64,000 bases of DNA from Geomonas sp. RF6 (GCF_021044625.1 NZ_CP087999.1:4485001-4549000), one strand, 5' to 3'; counted from the stretch's first letter, positions 7,721 through 16,229 are shown. Made by a program: numbers and translations. The notes: generated from the sequence alone by a model not told the origin.

Positions 7721-9154
7721 ATGATCTCTACGAAGCTGCTGGTAGTGGTTCCTTTTGTGTTTGCCGCAGTCACTGCCGGTGCCGCAGATCTTTCACCGGT
7801 GGAGACACTTGGAAAGAAGCTATTCTTCGATCCATCCCTCTCCAATCCCCCCGGCCAATCGTGCGCCGACTGCCATGATCCATCCGTAGGGTGGACGGGA
7901 CCGGATTCCGCCATAAACGCCGCGGGAGCGGTGTATGAAGGAGCCATCCACACCCGGTTCGGTAACCGCAGGCCCCCAACTGCCGCCTACGCCGGCTATG
8001 CCCCGATCCTGCAGAAGTGCGACTGCATGGGCGGTGGCGGAATGGGGGGCTCTCAGACGTGCAGCGGCATGTGCAGCGGCAGTATGGGGGGCGGCGGCAT
8101 GGGCGGCGGTATGGGCGGCGGTATGGGAGGAGGCATGGGGAGTGGAAGTAGCGGTGCCTTTATGGGAGGCATCTTCTATGATGGGCGTGCCACCGGGTGG
8201 ACTCTCGGTGACCCGGTGGCCGAACAGGCTCAGGGCCCATTCCTGAATCCGCTGGAGCAGGGGAACCCCAATGCGAAGCACGTCTGTCTCAACGTAATGA
8301 GAACCGACTACGCACTCCTCTTCGAGCAGGTCTGGGGTCCCGGTTCCCTTGACTGCGTCAAGAATGTGGACGGCACGTACGAGCGCATAGCCCGGTCCAT
8401 AGCGGCGTTCGAGCGCTCCGGCGAGGTAAGCCTGTTCAGCTCCAAGTTCGACACCTTCTGGAAGAACTCTCAGGGAAAAATGCCTCCGGTGCCGATGATA
8501 AACTCAATGAACTGGACCAGATTCAGGAACCGTGGGCTTTCAGACGTGGAGCTAAAAGGGCTCGCGATCTTCAACGGCAAGGGGAAGTGCTCAACGTGCC
8601 ATACCCTGCAACCTATGAATGGCAGCGCCTTACCCCTCTTCACCGACTTCGGATATCATAACCTCGGAATACCGAAGAACCCGGCCAATCCCTTCTACAC
8701 CATGCCACGCAAGTGGAATCCTGACGGTGAAAAGTGGATCGATCAGGGGCTCGGGGGCTTTATGGCCAAGACAGCTGGGATAGAGAGCTCGAGCGGCGCC
8801 TCGACAGACTACACTGCCTTTGCAGCCGTCAACAAAGGGAAGCACAGGACGCCGACGCTTCGCAACGTCGACAAGAGGCCGAACGACCAGTTCACGAAGG
8901 CTTACGGGCACAACGGATACTTCAAGAGCTTGCAGGAAATGGTGCACTTCTACAACTTGAGGGATGTGCTGCCTCTCTGCAAAACGCCCAACCCTCCGAC
9001 CGATGCAATGGGAGGCGCCACGTGCTTCCCGGCGCCGGAGGTAGACGAAAATATCAACCGGACTCAGTTGGGGAACCTTGGTCTTGATCAAGCAGACGGA
9101 ATGGCTCTGATTGCTTTCCTGAAGACGCTTTCCGACGGTTACGTAGCCCCCTAG
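7721..9154 (+). CDS. Dihaem cytochrome c peroxidase (MauG/CcpA family) with Met/Gly-rich insert
   Basis: Periplasmic c-type cytochrome expected to reduce H2O2 with electrons from small cytochromes, or to oxidise another substrate as MauG relatives do. It has 477 residues: signal peptide cut near VTAGAA, first haem site C48-A-D-C51-H52, second haem site C290-S-T-C293-H294. Classical members have about 320-350 residues. The extra length is partly a Cys/Met/Gly insert at about residues 100-150 containing CDCM, CSGMC and four GMGG-type units, encoded by 12-bp tandem repeats. The clustered Cys and Met suggest a metal (perhaps copper) site, but that is inference. A strong hairpin terminator follows. 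It appears to be a single-gene transcript. Confidence 0.9.
   Translation: MISTKLLVVVPFVFAAVTAGAADLSPVETLGKKLFFDPSLSNPPGQSCADCHDPSVGWTGPDSAINAAGAVYEGAIHTRFGNRRPPTAAYAGYAPILQKCDCMGGGGMGGSQTCSGMCSGSMGGGGMGGGMGGGMGGGMGSGSSGAFMGGIFYDGRATGWTLGDPVAEQAQGPFLNPLEQGNPNAKHVCLNVMRTDYALLFEQVWGPGSLDCVKNVDGTYERIARSIAAFERSGEVSLFSSKFDTFWKNSQGKMPPVPMINSMNWTRFRNRGLSDVELKGLAIFNGKGKCSTCHTLQPMNGSALPLFTDFGYHNLGIPKNPANPFYTMPRKWNPDGEKWIDQGLGGFMAKTAGIESSSGASTDYTAFAAVNKGKHRTPTLRNVDKRPNDQFTKAYGHNGYFKSLQEMVHFYNLRDVLPLCKTPNPPTDAMGGATCFPAPEVDENINRTQLGNLGLDQADGMALIAFLKTLSDGYVAP
8099..8146 (+). repeat. 12-bp tandem repeat inside the peroxidase gene
   Basis: Four consecutive 12-base units (ATGGGCGGCGGT and close variants, at 8099, 8111, 8123 and 8135) encode Met-Gly-Gly-Gly repeats. 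A related unit lies just upstream at 8083. Such repeats can expand or contract by slippage without breaking frame. Confidence 0.85.
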
Positions 9155-9175
9155 ATCCTCACCTGCTGTTGCTTT

Positions 9176-9205
9176 GGGAAGGGCCGAGACATTTCGGCCC
9201 TTCCC
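9176..9205 (+). terminator. Terminator of the peroxidase gene
   Basis: A perfect 12-bp stem (GGGAAGGGCCGA / TCGGCCCTTCCC) with a 6-base loop starts 21 bases after the stop codon. The following tract is CT-rich rather than pure T. Confidence 0.75.
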
Positions 9206-9362
9206 CTTCCTGAAGGCGTGATGCCGCGGCGCGAAAAGAAGCCGCCGATATGCCGATCCCCCTCTTTACAGCTACAGGTTGACGCAGCGCATCACTTGCT
9301 CGCACCTACCTTCTTGTGTCCCGCCCTCATCGCACTGTAGGGTTCGACAAGATTGGGCTTGC

Positions 9363-10997
9363 TCAACGCCTGTTCCGTCCGCGACCGCGGTCGCCGCGCA
9401 CAAGACGGAAGACGACCCAAAAAGAGCCGATTACTCCGACTGTGACCATGGCTTCCCCCCATCTATGATGCCACCCCTCATCCCGAGGAGCGTGGACCAG
9501 GATCGATCCCCCACTGATCAATGACCAGGCGACGACTGCGCCGACCAGCCTCTTGATGTTACGACTGATTCGACCACCGAGCGCCTCCAGTGCCGGCGCC
9601 TGCACCCTCCCCAGGTTCCCCTCTGCAATGCGATGAAGTGCGCGCCGCATATCGCAGGGGGCATCATCTACGAGGCGATCGATTTCATGGAAAAGCCTTG
9701 TGGTCCTCTCCTTTAGCTGCTGATGGGTGAACCGCTGCGAAATCAGCCGTTCGACTTCCTCACTGAATGCGCGCATGAAGTCGAATTTGGGGTCCAGTCG
9801 GCGCATCATCGATTCCATTATGACGAAAACGCGTGTCAGGAGGAAAAACTCACCCGGGTTGTGGACTCCGTGGCGACTTCCGGCTCGCAGCAGTGCAGCA
9901 AATGCCTCCCCAATCGATACCTCTGAAAGCTCGGTCCGGTGAATCTCTTGCAGTACACTCTTCATATCGATCATGAGAGCCGCACGGTTCACCTTTTCGC
10001 TCGCAGCAGCCAGCTCTAGATAGGCTTCGGTTGCACCCTGGGTATCTTTTCTGACAACTGCATCGAGCAGATTGGTCAGCGACTTTCGCATCGGCTCGTC
10101 CAGTTCCCCCGTCATGCCGAAGTCTATGAGGCACAGCCGTCCATCTGGCAGGACGAGCACGTTGCCGGGGTGTGGGTCGGCGTGAAACAGGCCGCTTTCC
10201 AAGATCGTTTGGAGGAGGACCCTCGCCAGTACCTTGATGAGCTTCGGCGCTTCCTCCGGATTTGCGCTGGCGTAGAGATAGATCTTGTCGCCGTCGGCGT
10301 ACTCCATGGTAAGGATAGCCCTGCCGGAGTACTCCGGCAAAACGTCAGGTATCCATACCTCCTGGATATCCTTGAGCGCCAGGCGAGAAAGCCATATGGA
10401 GCGCGCCTCTCTGGTGAAGTCTGTTTCCAGCTCCAAGCTAGCAGCGAACTCGCTCACCATGACAGGTAGGTCGAGTGCCCGTAGGCGCGGGTGAAGAGCT
10501 TCCACCATTTCCACCAGAAGCGTCATGGCCGCGATATCGGTAGCTATAAGTTCTTCCAGCCCGGGGCGCTGCACCTTCACCACCACGCGCCGCCCGTCGC
10601 GTGTCGTCGCTTCGTGCACCTGTGCGATCGTTGCCGCACCGAGAGGCACCTCGCTGAAGGAGGAAAATAACTCCCCTATCGGCGCTCCCAGTCGCTCTTC
10701 AACGACAGTCCGAACCGAGTCGATATCGAGCGCCGGCAACTGGTCGAGTAGCTGCTCCAACTCCTCGACATACTCGTCCGGCAGCAGGTCCCGTCTCAAT
10801 GCAAGCACCTGTCCGAGCTTCAGGAAGGTGAGCCCCAGTTCCTCGAAGGTCGTCCGTACCTCCTTTGGCTCTGGAAAGTGATTCTTCCCGCGAATGGCAC
10901 CCAGAAACTTGTGCCGGATGAGCACGCGCAAGATTTGCAGGAGCCGTGGCGTGGTGCGCAACAGCCCCGTCTTCCTCTCGGTAATCACGCCACCCAT
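9363..10997 (-). CDS. AarF/UbiB/ABC1-family protein kinase-like protein
   Basis: A 544-residue member of the UbiB (ADCK) family, atypical kinase/ATPases linked to quinone and lipid metabolism at the membrane. Visible landmarks are the KxGQ motif (FLKLGQVLALRRDLLPDEY), the nucleotide-loop region LGAATIAQVHEA, the invariant lysine in VVVKVQRPG, and the catalytic and metal loops HADPHPGNVLVLPDGRL and LIDFGMTG. The C-terminus has two hydrophobic stretches (about residues 495-530) that would anchor it in the inner membrane. The ATG has SD GAGAGGTAGGT. No ubiquinone or menaquinone genes are adjacent, so the pathway link is from the family only. Confidence 0.9.
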   Translation of the reverse strand: MGGVITERKTGLLRTTPRLLQILRVLIRHKFLGAIRGKNHFPEPKEVRTTFEELGLTFLKLGQVLALRRDLLPDEYVEELEQLLDQLPALDIDSVRTVVEERLGAPIGELFSSFSEVPLGAATIAQVHEATTRDGRRVVVKVQRPGLEELIATDIAAMTLLVEMVEALHPRLRALDLPVMVSEFAASLELETDFTREARSIWLSRLALKDIQEVWIPDVLPEYSGRAILTMEYADGDKIYLYASANPEEAPKLIKVLARVLLQTILESGLFHADPHPGNVLVLPDGRLCLIDFGMTGELDEPMRKSLTNLLDAVVRKDTQGATEAYLELAAASEKVNRAALMIDMKSVLQEIHRTELSEVSIGEAFAALLRAGSRHGVHNPGEFFLLTRVFVIMESMMRRLDPKFDFMRAFSEEVERLISQRFTHQQLKERTTRLFHEIDRLVDDAPCDMRRALHRIAEGNLGRVQAPALEALGGRISRNIKRLVGAVVAWSLISGGSILVHAPRDEGWHHRWGEAMVTVGVIGSFWVVFRLVRGDRGRGRNRR

Positions 10998-11393
10998 ACC
11001 TACCTCTCAGCGTATTCAGTGCAAGGGAATCACGAGGTTCTCTCCGGGGGATCTCTCGCTAAGCAAGGCGTAAACCCTCATATGTGACCGTTGTATCTTT
11101 AAAAGTGTACTGCCGGAATCTCACTCGGACTACTGTGGTTTTTGCGCCGCTAGCCTTCCACCCTGCAGGTTCCACGGATGGCGCAAAAATACGTGTAGTA
11201 GAGCTCCGGGATCGTGGGAAGAAAGTTGTCGAGGCGAGTAGATGCGGACGGGAGGCATCGACGCATGTCACTTTTGGGTGAGACGTTGTTGATGCAGAGC
11301 AGGATCAGGGACTTACCCCAAGGTGCGTGAAGGTCTTTTCCAAGAAGAGACAACTACGGATTCTCAGCGGTGCAAGCCCTTTTAATCGATTGC
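10998..11393. other. Intergenic stretch without recognised features
   Basis: Presumably holds the promoter of the UbiB-family gene. I see no convincing gene, and the short open frames lack SDs and domains. Confidence 0.4.
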
Positions 11394-11424
11394 AGCCACG
11401 AAGAGGCGAGTCCTCCTCGTGGCT
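11394..11424. terminator. Hairpin downstream of the small lipoprotein gene
   Basis: AGCCACGA pairs with TCGTGGCT, extended by GAGG/CCTC across one mismatch, with a 5-base loop. It lies 65 bases beyond the lipoprotein stop. The flank on the plus strand is T-rich, so it could act in either direction. Confidence 0.5.
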
Positions 11425-11488
11425 GTTATTCTTTCGTTTACCTTCCATGCGTCAGTGCGCCTTCACCTGCTGGCTCAATTACATGGGG

Positions 11489-11821
11489 TCACTTCCTACC
11501 GCCGGCGCCGCTACTGGTGCCGCCAGTGGCGGTGCTCCCGCCGGTACCTTTGCCGCTCGTGCTGCCACCACCAGAGCCACCGGTGCTGCGATCACTCCCG
11601 TCCTCGCTCATGGTGCCACGGGTGACGCCGCCCGTCTCGCTATCCCCTCTGGTGTTGTAGCTGCCGGTATTGCTGTTTCTGCTCGTGTCTGAAGTCTCGG
11701 TGCTCCCGCCGGTTGCCGCACCCCCGCCACCCTCTTTGGAACAGGCTGTCGTTGTAAAGACCAATCCTGAAAGCGCCACAAGCGCCAGGGTGCTACACAG
11801 TAATCTCTTTACGTAGGCCAT
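11489..11821 (-). CDS. Small low-complexity Gly/Ser/Thr-rich lipoprotein
   Basis: A 110-residue protein of unknown function. A signal peptide (MAYVKRLLCSTLALVALSG) runs into a lipobox ending TTTAC, so the mature protein should begin at a lipidated Cys. The rest, about 80 residues, is almost only Gly, Ser, Thr, Asp and Arg with no predicted fold, and should be a flexible, polar, surface- or periplasm-exposed chain. The start is fixed by GGAGGAG just before the ATG at 11821; an open frame continues upstream but without an SD. It stands alone, with a hairpin after it. No family recognised. Confidence 0.75.
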   Translation of the reverse strand: MAYVKRLLCSTLALVALSGLVFTTTACSKEGGGGAATGGSTETSDTSRNSNTGSYNTRGDSETGGVTRGTMSEDGSDRSTGGSGGGSTSGKGTGGSTATGGTSSGAGGRK

Positions 11822-12163
11822 AGTAACTCCTCCTGGATTGTTGACTTTTCGTTCTAGAATGATACGGCCATGACGGTGGTTGTAAAGCAATAAAACGATG
11901 AAAATTCGAATACTTGTCTGCGACAGTAAAAGCTCTTGGTGGCGCGCACGACCCTGAGGCTTACGCTGGCACCGGGATAACACACGTCGCGGGAGTCAGG
12001 GTTCGTGACGGGGAGACTGTATTGCGGGTGGTCTCGGAGGGGGGCGGGGCACAGCTAATGAAGCCATATCTGGACTTCTTAACGGTGCTTCTTTGATGGG
12101 GAAGGGTGTCGCGGGGTCGCCGGATCGGCGCGCGCCACTTGTCAGCGAAAGGCGATGCGGCAG
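11822..12163. other. Intergenic stretch, nothing recognised
   Basis: Lies between two minus-strand genes. Probably carries the lipoprotein promoter. No terminator hairpin for the histidine kinase gene is obvious. Confidence 0.4.
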
Positions 12164-13384
12164 TTAACCAGTGCTTGGCGTGGCTATAATGAACTCGGCG
12201 CCGCCCACTATATTGCGGGCTGTCAGCCTTCCTCCCATGTTTCTTTCAATGATCATCCTCGACATGTAGAGTCCCAGTCCAGTCCCCTTGTCGGGCTCCT
12301 TCGTGGTGAAGTAAGGCTCGAATAAGCGGTCAATGATTTCTTCAGGAATTCCTCCTGCGTTGTCGGAGACAGTGACATATGAGGTGCCTTCCTCACTCCA
12401 GGCGGTGAATCTGATGTGCGGATGAGGCGTCTTCCTCTCGGCAAAGGCATCTCTGGCATTGGCAACGATGTTGATCAGAACCTGCTTGTACTCGTTGGGG
12501 AACCCAAAGACGAACGCGTCCCCGCTCCGGTCGATCTCGGTTATGACGTGCTGGCTCTTTAGGCCCTCTTCCAGGAGAGAGAGGGTAGTCTCAATCGCAT
12601 CGACGCCATCAAACCTGGTCTTCTCTTTGTCCGGCCTGAAGAAGTTCCTGAAATCTTCGATTGTCTGCGACATGTGATGAATTGTCTCCATCGTCTTCTT
12701 CACATGGTCCTCAAGATAGGTCCCATCAGCGCCTCCCGCCTCATGCGTCAGGAGCACGTCCTGAGCAAGTAGCCCGAGTCTATTCAGCGGCTGGCGCCAC
12801 TGGTGTGCAATGTTACCTATCATCTCCCCCATGGCCGCTAGTCGGCTCTGTTGCATTAGCATAAGGTCCTTCTCGCGCAGTTCGACCTGGACGCGCAGGC
12901 GCTCCGCCGTTTCGACTTGCAGGTCGAGTGCGAGCTTGGTGCGTTGTGCTACCTCCCTCTTTAGATCTTCGACGGTGAGAGAGAGCTCCCGTGTGCGCTC
13001 GGAAACGGCCTGCTCAAGAGAGGCGTTGGTTTTGCACAACTCCTCGTGTGCAAGCTGCAGCTCGATCAAGAGGTGTTTGATCTTCCAGAGCGAATAGGGG
13101 AGTAAAACGAGCAGGAGTGTCTTTATAAAAGTGTCCCAGTACCACAGGTGCCCGGGAAGATTGCGATGCTCCAATGCTGCTTTGGCCCAGATGCAGGCAC
13201 CGGCAAGAGCGAAGAAACAAAGGCTGGCACGTAATCCATTGTTCCATGCAACTAGAGCCAGAGGAATAAGGTACAAAGGAAAGAGGCTGAATTGGAGTCC
13301 CGTGAGATAGTCAACGTAAGCCAGACATACGACGAGCACGGCAGCTGCAACCTTAAAGCGTGTGGAACTGTATCGCGAATTCAT
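12164..13384 (-). CDS. Membrane sensor histidine kinase
   Basis: Inner-membrane kinase of a two-component system, 406 residues. The N-terminal 105 residues hold about four hydrophobic helices with little periplasmic loop, so it probably senses something within the membrane. A long coiled coil follows (about 105-175), then the HisKA box GNIAHQWRQPLNRL with phospho-accepting His194. The ATPase domain carries the N box NIVANARDAF, the G1 motif DNAGGIP and the G2 motif GTGLGL. The HQWRQPLN form of the H box belongs to a large family common in Geobacter. No response regulator gene lies next to it, so it is an orphan kinase and its partner is unknown. Confidence 0.9.
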   Translation of the reverse strand: MNSRYSSTRFKVAAAVLVVCLAYVDYLTGLQFSLFPLYLIPLALVAWNNGLRASLCFFALAGACIWAKAALEHRNLPGHLWYWDTFIKTLLLVLLPYSLWKIKHLLIELQLAHEELCKTNASLEQAVSERTRELSLTVEDLKREVAQRTKLALDLQVETAERLRVQVELREKDLMLMQQSRLAAMGEMIGNIAHQWRQPLNRLGLLAQDVLLTHEAGGADGTYLEDHVKKTMETIHHMSQTIEDFRNFFRPDKEKTRFDGVDAIETTLSLLEEGLKSQHVITEIDRSGDAFVFGFPNEYKQVLINIVANARDAFAERKTPHPHIRFTAWSEEGTSYVTVSDNAGGIPEEIIDRLFEPYFTTKEPDKGTGLGLYMSRMIIERNMGGRLTARNIVGGAEFIIATPSTG

Positions 13385-13459
13385 TGTTGCTGGTCCTTGT
13401 AACGGAGGCTGTCACAACGAGTAGATGTTAGCAGAATCCAGACGATACGGAGTGAAATG

Positions 13460-13490
13460 GGAGGGGCAGCCGGATCGCGGCAGCCCCTCC
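13460..13490 (-). terminator. Terminator after the small exported OB-like protein gene
   Basis: An 8-bp stem (GGAGGGGC / GCCCCTCC) with additional CCG/CGG pairing inside, starting 5 bases after the stop codon. No clear U-tract. Confidence 0.55.
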
Positions 13491-13494
13491 ATGA

Positions 13495-13941
13495 TCACGG
13501 CCTTCTCCAGCCAGCCCACACCGGTGTTCCGTTTTCATCCCTCAGCTTCAGTACTTGGTCTCCTTTTTTGACCTCGGCTGCGATGATCACCGGTTTTCCA
13601 CCCATCGTTACCCGGGACCCCTTAACCTCGATGCTATCACCTTTGGCAATCTGCTGGTCCTGTTGCTCGATGAACCAGCCCGGGCCGAGGTGTACCGGGA
13701 TCGTCTCCTTGTCGGTTTTCACCATCAGGTGAATCCCGTACTTCATCCCCTTCATCGGAGTCGTTTTCTGCACCGACTCGACCGTGCCGGTCAGAGTCTC
13801 GACGGTGGCAGGGTTGTACATGCGCTGGTACGAGCCGCCCATTCCCCAGCCGCCGCCTCTGCCGGGACCGGCGCCGTATGCTACTGTCGTCAGTGTGAAG
13901 AAAAGTGCTGCCGCCAAACAGATGAACCTTTCCTTTTTCAT
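13495..13941 (-). CDS. Small exported protein, OB-fold-like
   Basis: A 148-residue protein with a clear signal peptide (MKKERFICLAAALFFTLTTV, cut near AYGA), a Gly/Met/Arg-rich segment (GPGRGGGWGMGGSYQRM), then about 100 residues of alternating beta-strand pattern. These include TLTGTVESVQKTTP, GIHLMVKTDKETIPVHLGP and GDSIEVKGSRVTMGGKPVIIAAEV. This resembles small periplasmic OB-fold proteins, but I cannot assign a named family. The ATG at 13941 has SD GGGAGG; the open frame runs further upstream only because it joins the remnant of a broken flavoprotein gene. It may be expressed with that remnant and the TetR gene. Confidence 0.8.
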   Translation of the reverse strand: MKKERFICLAAALFFTLTTVAYGAGPGRGGGWGMGGSYQRMYNPATVETLTGTVESVQKTTPMKGMKYGIHLMVKTDKETIPVHLGPGWFIEQQDQQIAKGDSIEVKGSRVTMGGKPVIIAAEVKKGDQVLKLRDENGTPVWAGWRRP

Positions 13942-14054
13942 CGCGCTGCCTCCCTTGTCTTCGATTGTCGGGCGTATGCTCCGGGGGCCCGTGAAGTCTT
14001 GCACTGATCTTAGTCTACTGCGGCCCTGGACCACTGCGTAGGGCCAGGTCAGGA

Positions 14055-14591
14055 CACCGCCAGCGTGCTCTGCAGGCGAGCGAACGTCGAGGAACACGAA
14101 ATCTTCTGCCGCATCAAGCTTTCTCTTTACCTCCATGGGCGAAATCCCGCGCGACTGCCCGTTCAGCTTGTTCTTCAGGACGTCCGCTGCCACCAGGAGG
14201 TTATCCATGGCGGCGGAATAGGGCGGGGCATACGCAAGGTCTAGCTGCGAGAGCTGCTCGGCCGTCGCCCTAAAAGTAATGGCTGCCACTGCCGCGTCCA
14301 CTCTCATGTCAACGACCCCTTCCCCTACCGCCTGCCACCGCCTCCGTCTCCGTAATGACATCGACACCTTTCACTTTTTTGAAGAAACCTGGATCTCCCA
14401 CTACCCCCACCGGCGTGGTCATGAGCTCCTTGACCTCCGTGACCGCATCCGAGACGTAGCAGGGGATGCCGCAGGCCTTAGGAAATGAACTTCCCCTGGT
14501 CCACGAGGGTCACCTGCGCCTCCGGGTCACACCGTTTCGCCTTGGCTGCGGCCTTGGCACCGGCAGCATTCGCTCCTATCACTACGATAGC
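14055..14591 (-). pseudogene. Remnant of CoA-disulfide-reductase-like flavoprotein with rhodanese domain
   Basis: A broken gene. Reading leftward from 14591, one frame gives the FAD-binding Rossmann start AIVVIGANAAGAKAAAKAK and a continuation to a TAA at 14480-14478. A shifted frame then gives ACGIPCYVSDAVTEVKEL and on to ITETEAV. The central FAD/NAD region of about 250 residues is missing. A further frame carries the dimerisation part (AAITFRATAEQLSQLDLAYA, PPYSAAMDNLLVAADVLKNK) and the beginning of a rhodanese domain (EDFVFLDVRSPAEHA), which also breaks off. Intact relatives have about 550 residues and act on CoA disulfide or persulfides. SD-like AAGGAGG precedes the remnant, in line with the TetR gene upstream. 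Confidence 0.85.
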
Positions 14592-14625
14592 TCTTTCCTC
14601 CTTGCGTTAGCTTCTCATACCGCGA

Positions 14626-15246
14626 CTATCTCAATGAATCCGTCATCTCTGGTGCCGTGCGAATGATGTTGTAGAAATTCTTCCACAGTCTTGCCGCCTC
14701 TACGCTGATGTCGAAGTCCCCCCCTCCGATCGTCCAGCGAAGCGCCGTGAACTGGATCATCCCGATCATGGTGGCAGCCGTTTCCCGCGAGGAGAGTTCC
14801 GCCTTCAACTCTCCTTCCTGGATCCCCGCCGATACGAGCCCAGTTACCGTCTCGATGTAGTTCCCGATCCTGGACGAAAGGGTCTGCGCCACCTTCTCGT
14901 TGCCAATGTGGACCTCCTCGGAAAAGACAAATCTCGGCACGCCGGGGCGTTCCTGAATGAGGCGCATGTGGGAGAAAAAGATCGCCTCCATCTTGGTAAT
15001 CGGAGACAGCCTCTCCATCGCTATCGTCGCGGCCTTTTCCATCACGGCCGAGGAGATGTACTCTGCAACTGCCGTGAAGACGTCATCCTTCCTCCCGAAG
15101 TGCCGGTAGATGTTCGCTTCGCTCATGCCGGCGGCTTCGGCGAGTGTAGCTATGGTGAGGGCTCGCACGCCTCCTCTGCCGATCACATCGAGTGCAGCCT
15201 GGATGATTTCTTCCTTCCTGATTTTAGTGCTCTTTTTTGCTATCAT
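14626..15246 (-). CDS. TetR/AcrR-family transcriptional regulator
   Basis: A 206-residue repressor-type regulator. The N-terminal helix-turn-helix reads KEEIIQAALDVIGRGGVRAL, TIATLAEAAGMSEANIYRHF, GRKDDVFTAV. The C-terminal 150 residues form the helical ligand-binding domain, whose inducer is unknown. I start at the ATG at 15246 (AGGGA before it); the frame extends upstream only through its own promoter and operator. A perfect palindrome lies 15 bases before the start, so it very likely represses itself. The next gene downstream is the broken flavoprotein, so its original target operon is at least partly lost. The divergent TauE-type permease is another possible target. Confidence 0.9.
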   Translation of the reverse strand: MIAKKSTKIRKEEIIQAALDVIGRGGVRALTIATLAEAAGMSEANIYRHFGRKDDVFTAVAEYISSAVMEKAATIAMERLSPITKMEAIFFSHMRLIQERPGVPRFVFSEEVHIGNEKVAQTLSSRIGNYIETVTGLVSAGIQEGELKAELSSRETAATMIGMIQFTALRWTIGGGDFDISVEAARLWKNFYNIIRTAPEMTDSLR

Positions 15247-15260
15247 TTGTCCCTGCTTAA

Positions 15261-15276
15261 GTGAATTAGTATTCAC
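15261..15276. promoter_or_regulatory. Probable TetR operator
   Basis: Perfect 16-base palindromic site GTGAAT-TAGT-ATTCAC directly downstream of the -10 box and 15 bases before the tetR-type start codon. Position and symmetry fit an autoregulatory operator. Binding has not been shown. Confidence 0.65.
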
Positions 15277-15305
15277 ATAATATATGAGAAGTGATATGTT
15301 TGCAA
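15277..15305 (-). promoter_or_regulatory. sigma-70 promoter of the TetR-family gene
   Basis: Minus-strand TTGCAA (15305-15300), 17-base spacer, TATTAT (15282-15277). The palindromic operator abuts the -10 element, so a bound repressor would block the start of transcription. Confidence 0.6.
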
Positions 15306-15389
15306 TGGGTTGATTGAGAGAGGGCAAGGTGCTAAGGAAGCCGGTAGCTTAGCCGCTGTCGAGGATCGGGCATCATCAAGGGAATGCGA

Positions 15390-16229
15390 ATGACCCTGCT
15401 TGAATTTGATTTACTGGTTTTATCGATCTCCATCATCGCGGGGATCCTCGGCTCCCTTCTAGGACTGGGCGGAGGTATCATCGTTATCCCGGCGCTGACC
15501 CTGCTGTTCAAGATCGATATCCGGTACGCCATCGGCGCCTCCGTAGTCTCCGTCATCGCCACTTCGAGCAGTGCGGCGGCAGCGTACGTGCGGGAGCGTA
15601 TGACGAACGTACGCGTCGCCATGGTCCTTGAACTCGCGACTACGTCCGGCGCGCTGACGGGAGCGTACCTTGCGGGACTTCTCGAAGGGCGGTGGCTGTA
15701 CATCATCTTTGCGGTCATGATGGCGTACTCCTCCTTCGTGATGCTGCGCAAGAGGAAGGAAACAGCCACCATGATCACCAAGGCGGCCCCGTGGGCCGAC
15801 TACCTCCGTTTGCACAGCAGCTACTTCGACAAGGCCACCGGCGAAGAGGTGCGGTACCGGGTGGTGAGTACGCGGATCGGGCTCGCTCTCATGTATGGAG
15901 CCGGCATCGTCAGCGGGCTTCTCGGCATAGGCTCCGGAGCACTCAAGGTGCCGGCGATGGACCTCGCGATGCGCCTTCCTATAAAAGTGTCCACAGCAAC
16001 CAGCAATTTCATGATCGGCGTCACGGCTGCCGCCAGTGCCGGCGTCTACTTCATGAGAGGCGACATCGACCCGTACATAGCGGCCCCTGTGGCAACCGGT
16101 GTCCTCATTGGCGCGGCAATCGGACCGCGGATCATGGGGCAGATCACATCCACCTCTCTTCGGGTCTTCTTTGTGCTGACACTGCTCGTCATCTCCGTTC
16201 AGATGTTGTTGAAAGGGGTGCGCGGATGA
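15390..16229 (+). CDS. TauE/SafE-family permease (DUF81)
   Basis: Integral membrane protein of 279 residues from a family of sulfite, sulfoacetate and related anion exporters. It shows the twofold pattern of the family. Repeat 1 (IAGILGSLLGLGGGIIVIPALTLLF) and repeat 2 (GAGIVSGLLGIGSGALKVPAMDL) share the G-x-L-G-x-G-x-G signature, and there are about eight hydrophobic helices with a hydrophilic loop near residues 115-150. The ATG at 15390 has AAGGGA at the right distance; an ATG 6 bases earlier is too close to it. It overlaps the next gene by 4 bases and is read divergently from the TetR gene. The exported substrate is not known; the neighbouring rhodanese remnant points to sulfur chemistry. 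Confidence 0.9.
   Translation: MTLLEFDLLVLSISIIAGILGSLLGLGGGIIVIPALTLLFKIDIRYAIGASVVSVIATSSSAAAAYVRERMTNVRVAMVLELATTSGALTGAYLAGLLEGRWLYIIFAVMMAYSSFVMLRKRKETATMITKAAPWADYLRLHSSYFDKATGEEVRYRVVSTRIGLALMYGAGIVSGLLGIGSGALKVPAMDLAMRLPIKVSTATSNFMIGVTAAASAGVYFMRGDIDPYIAAPVATGVLIGAAIGPRIMGQITSTSLRVFFVLTLLVISVQMLLKGVRG

Noticed and set aside
8099-8146. Short tandem repeats considered as a CRISPR array
   Set aside because: Units are 12 bp, have no spacers and lie in frame inside a gene.
13495-14367. Apparent 290-residue protein joining a rhodanese-like start to a small exported protein
   Set aside because: The first half is the tail of a broken flavoprotein gene; the second has its own SD and signal peptide, so it is one pseudogene plus one separate gene.
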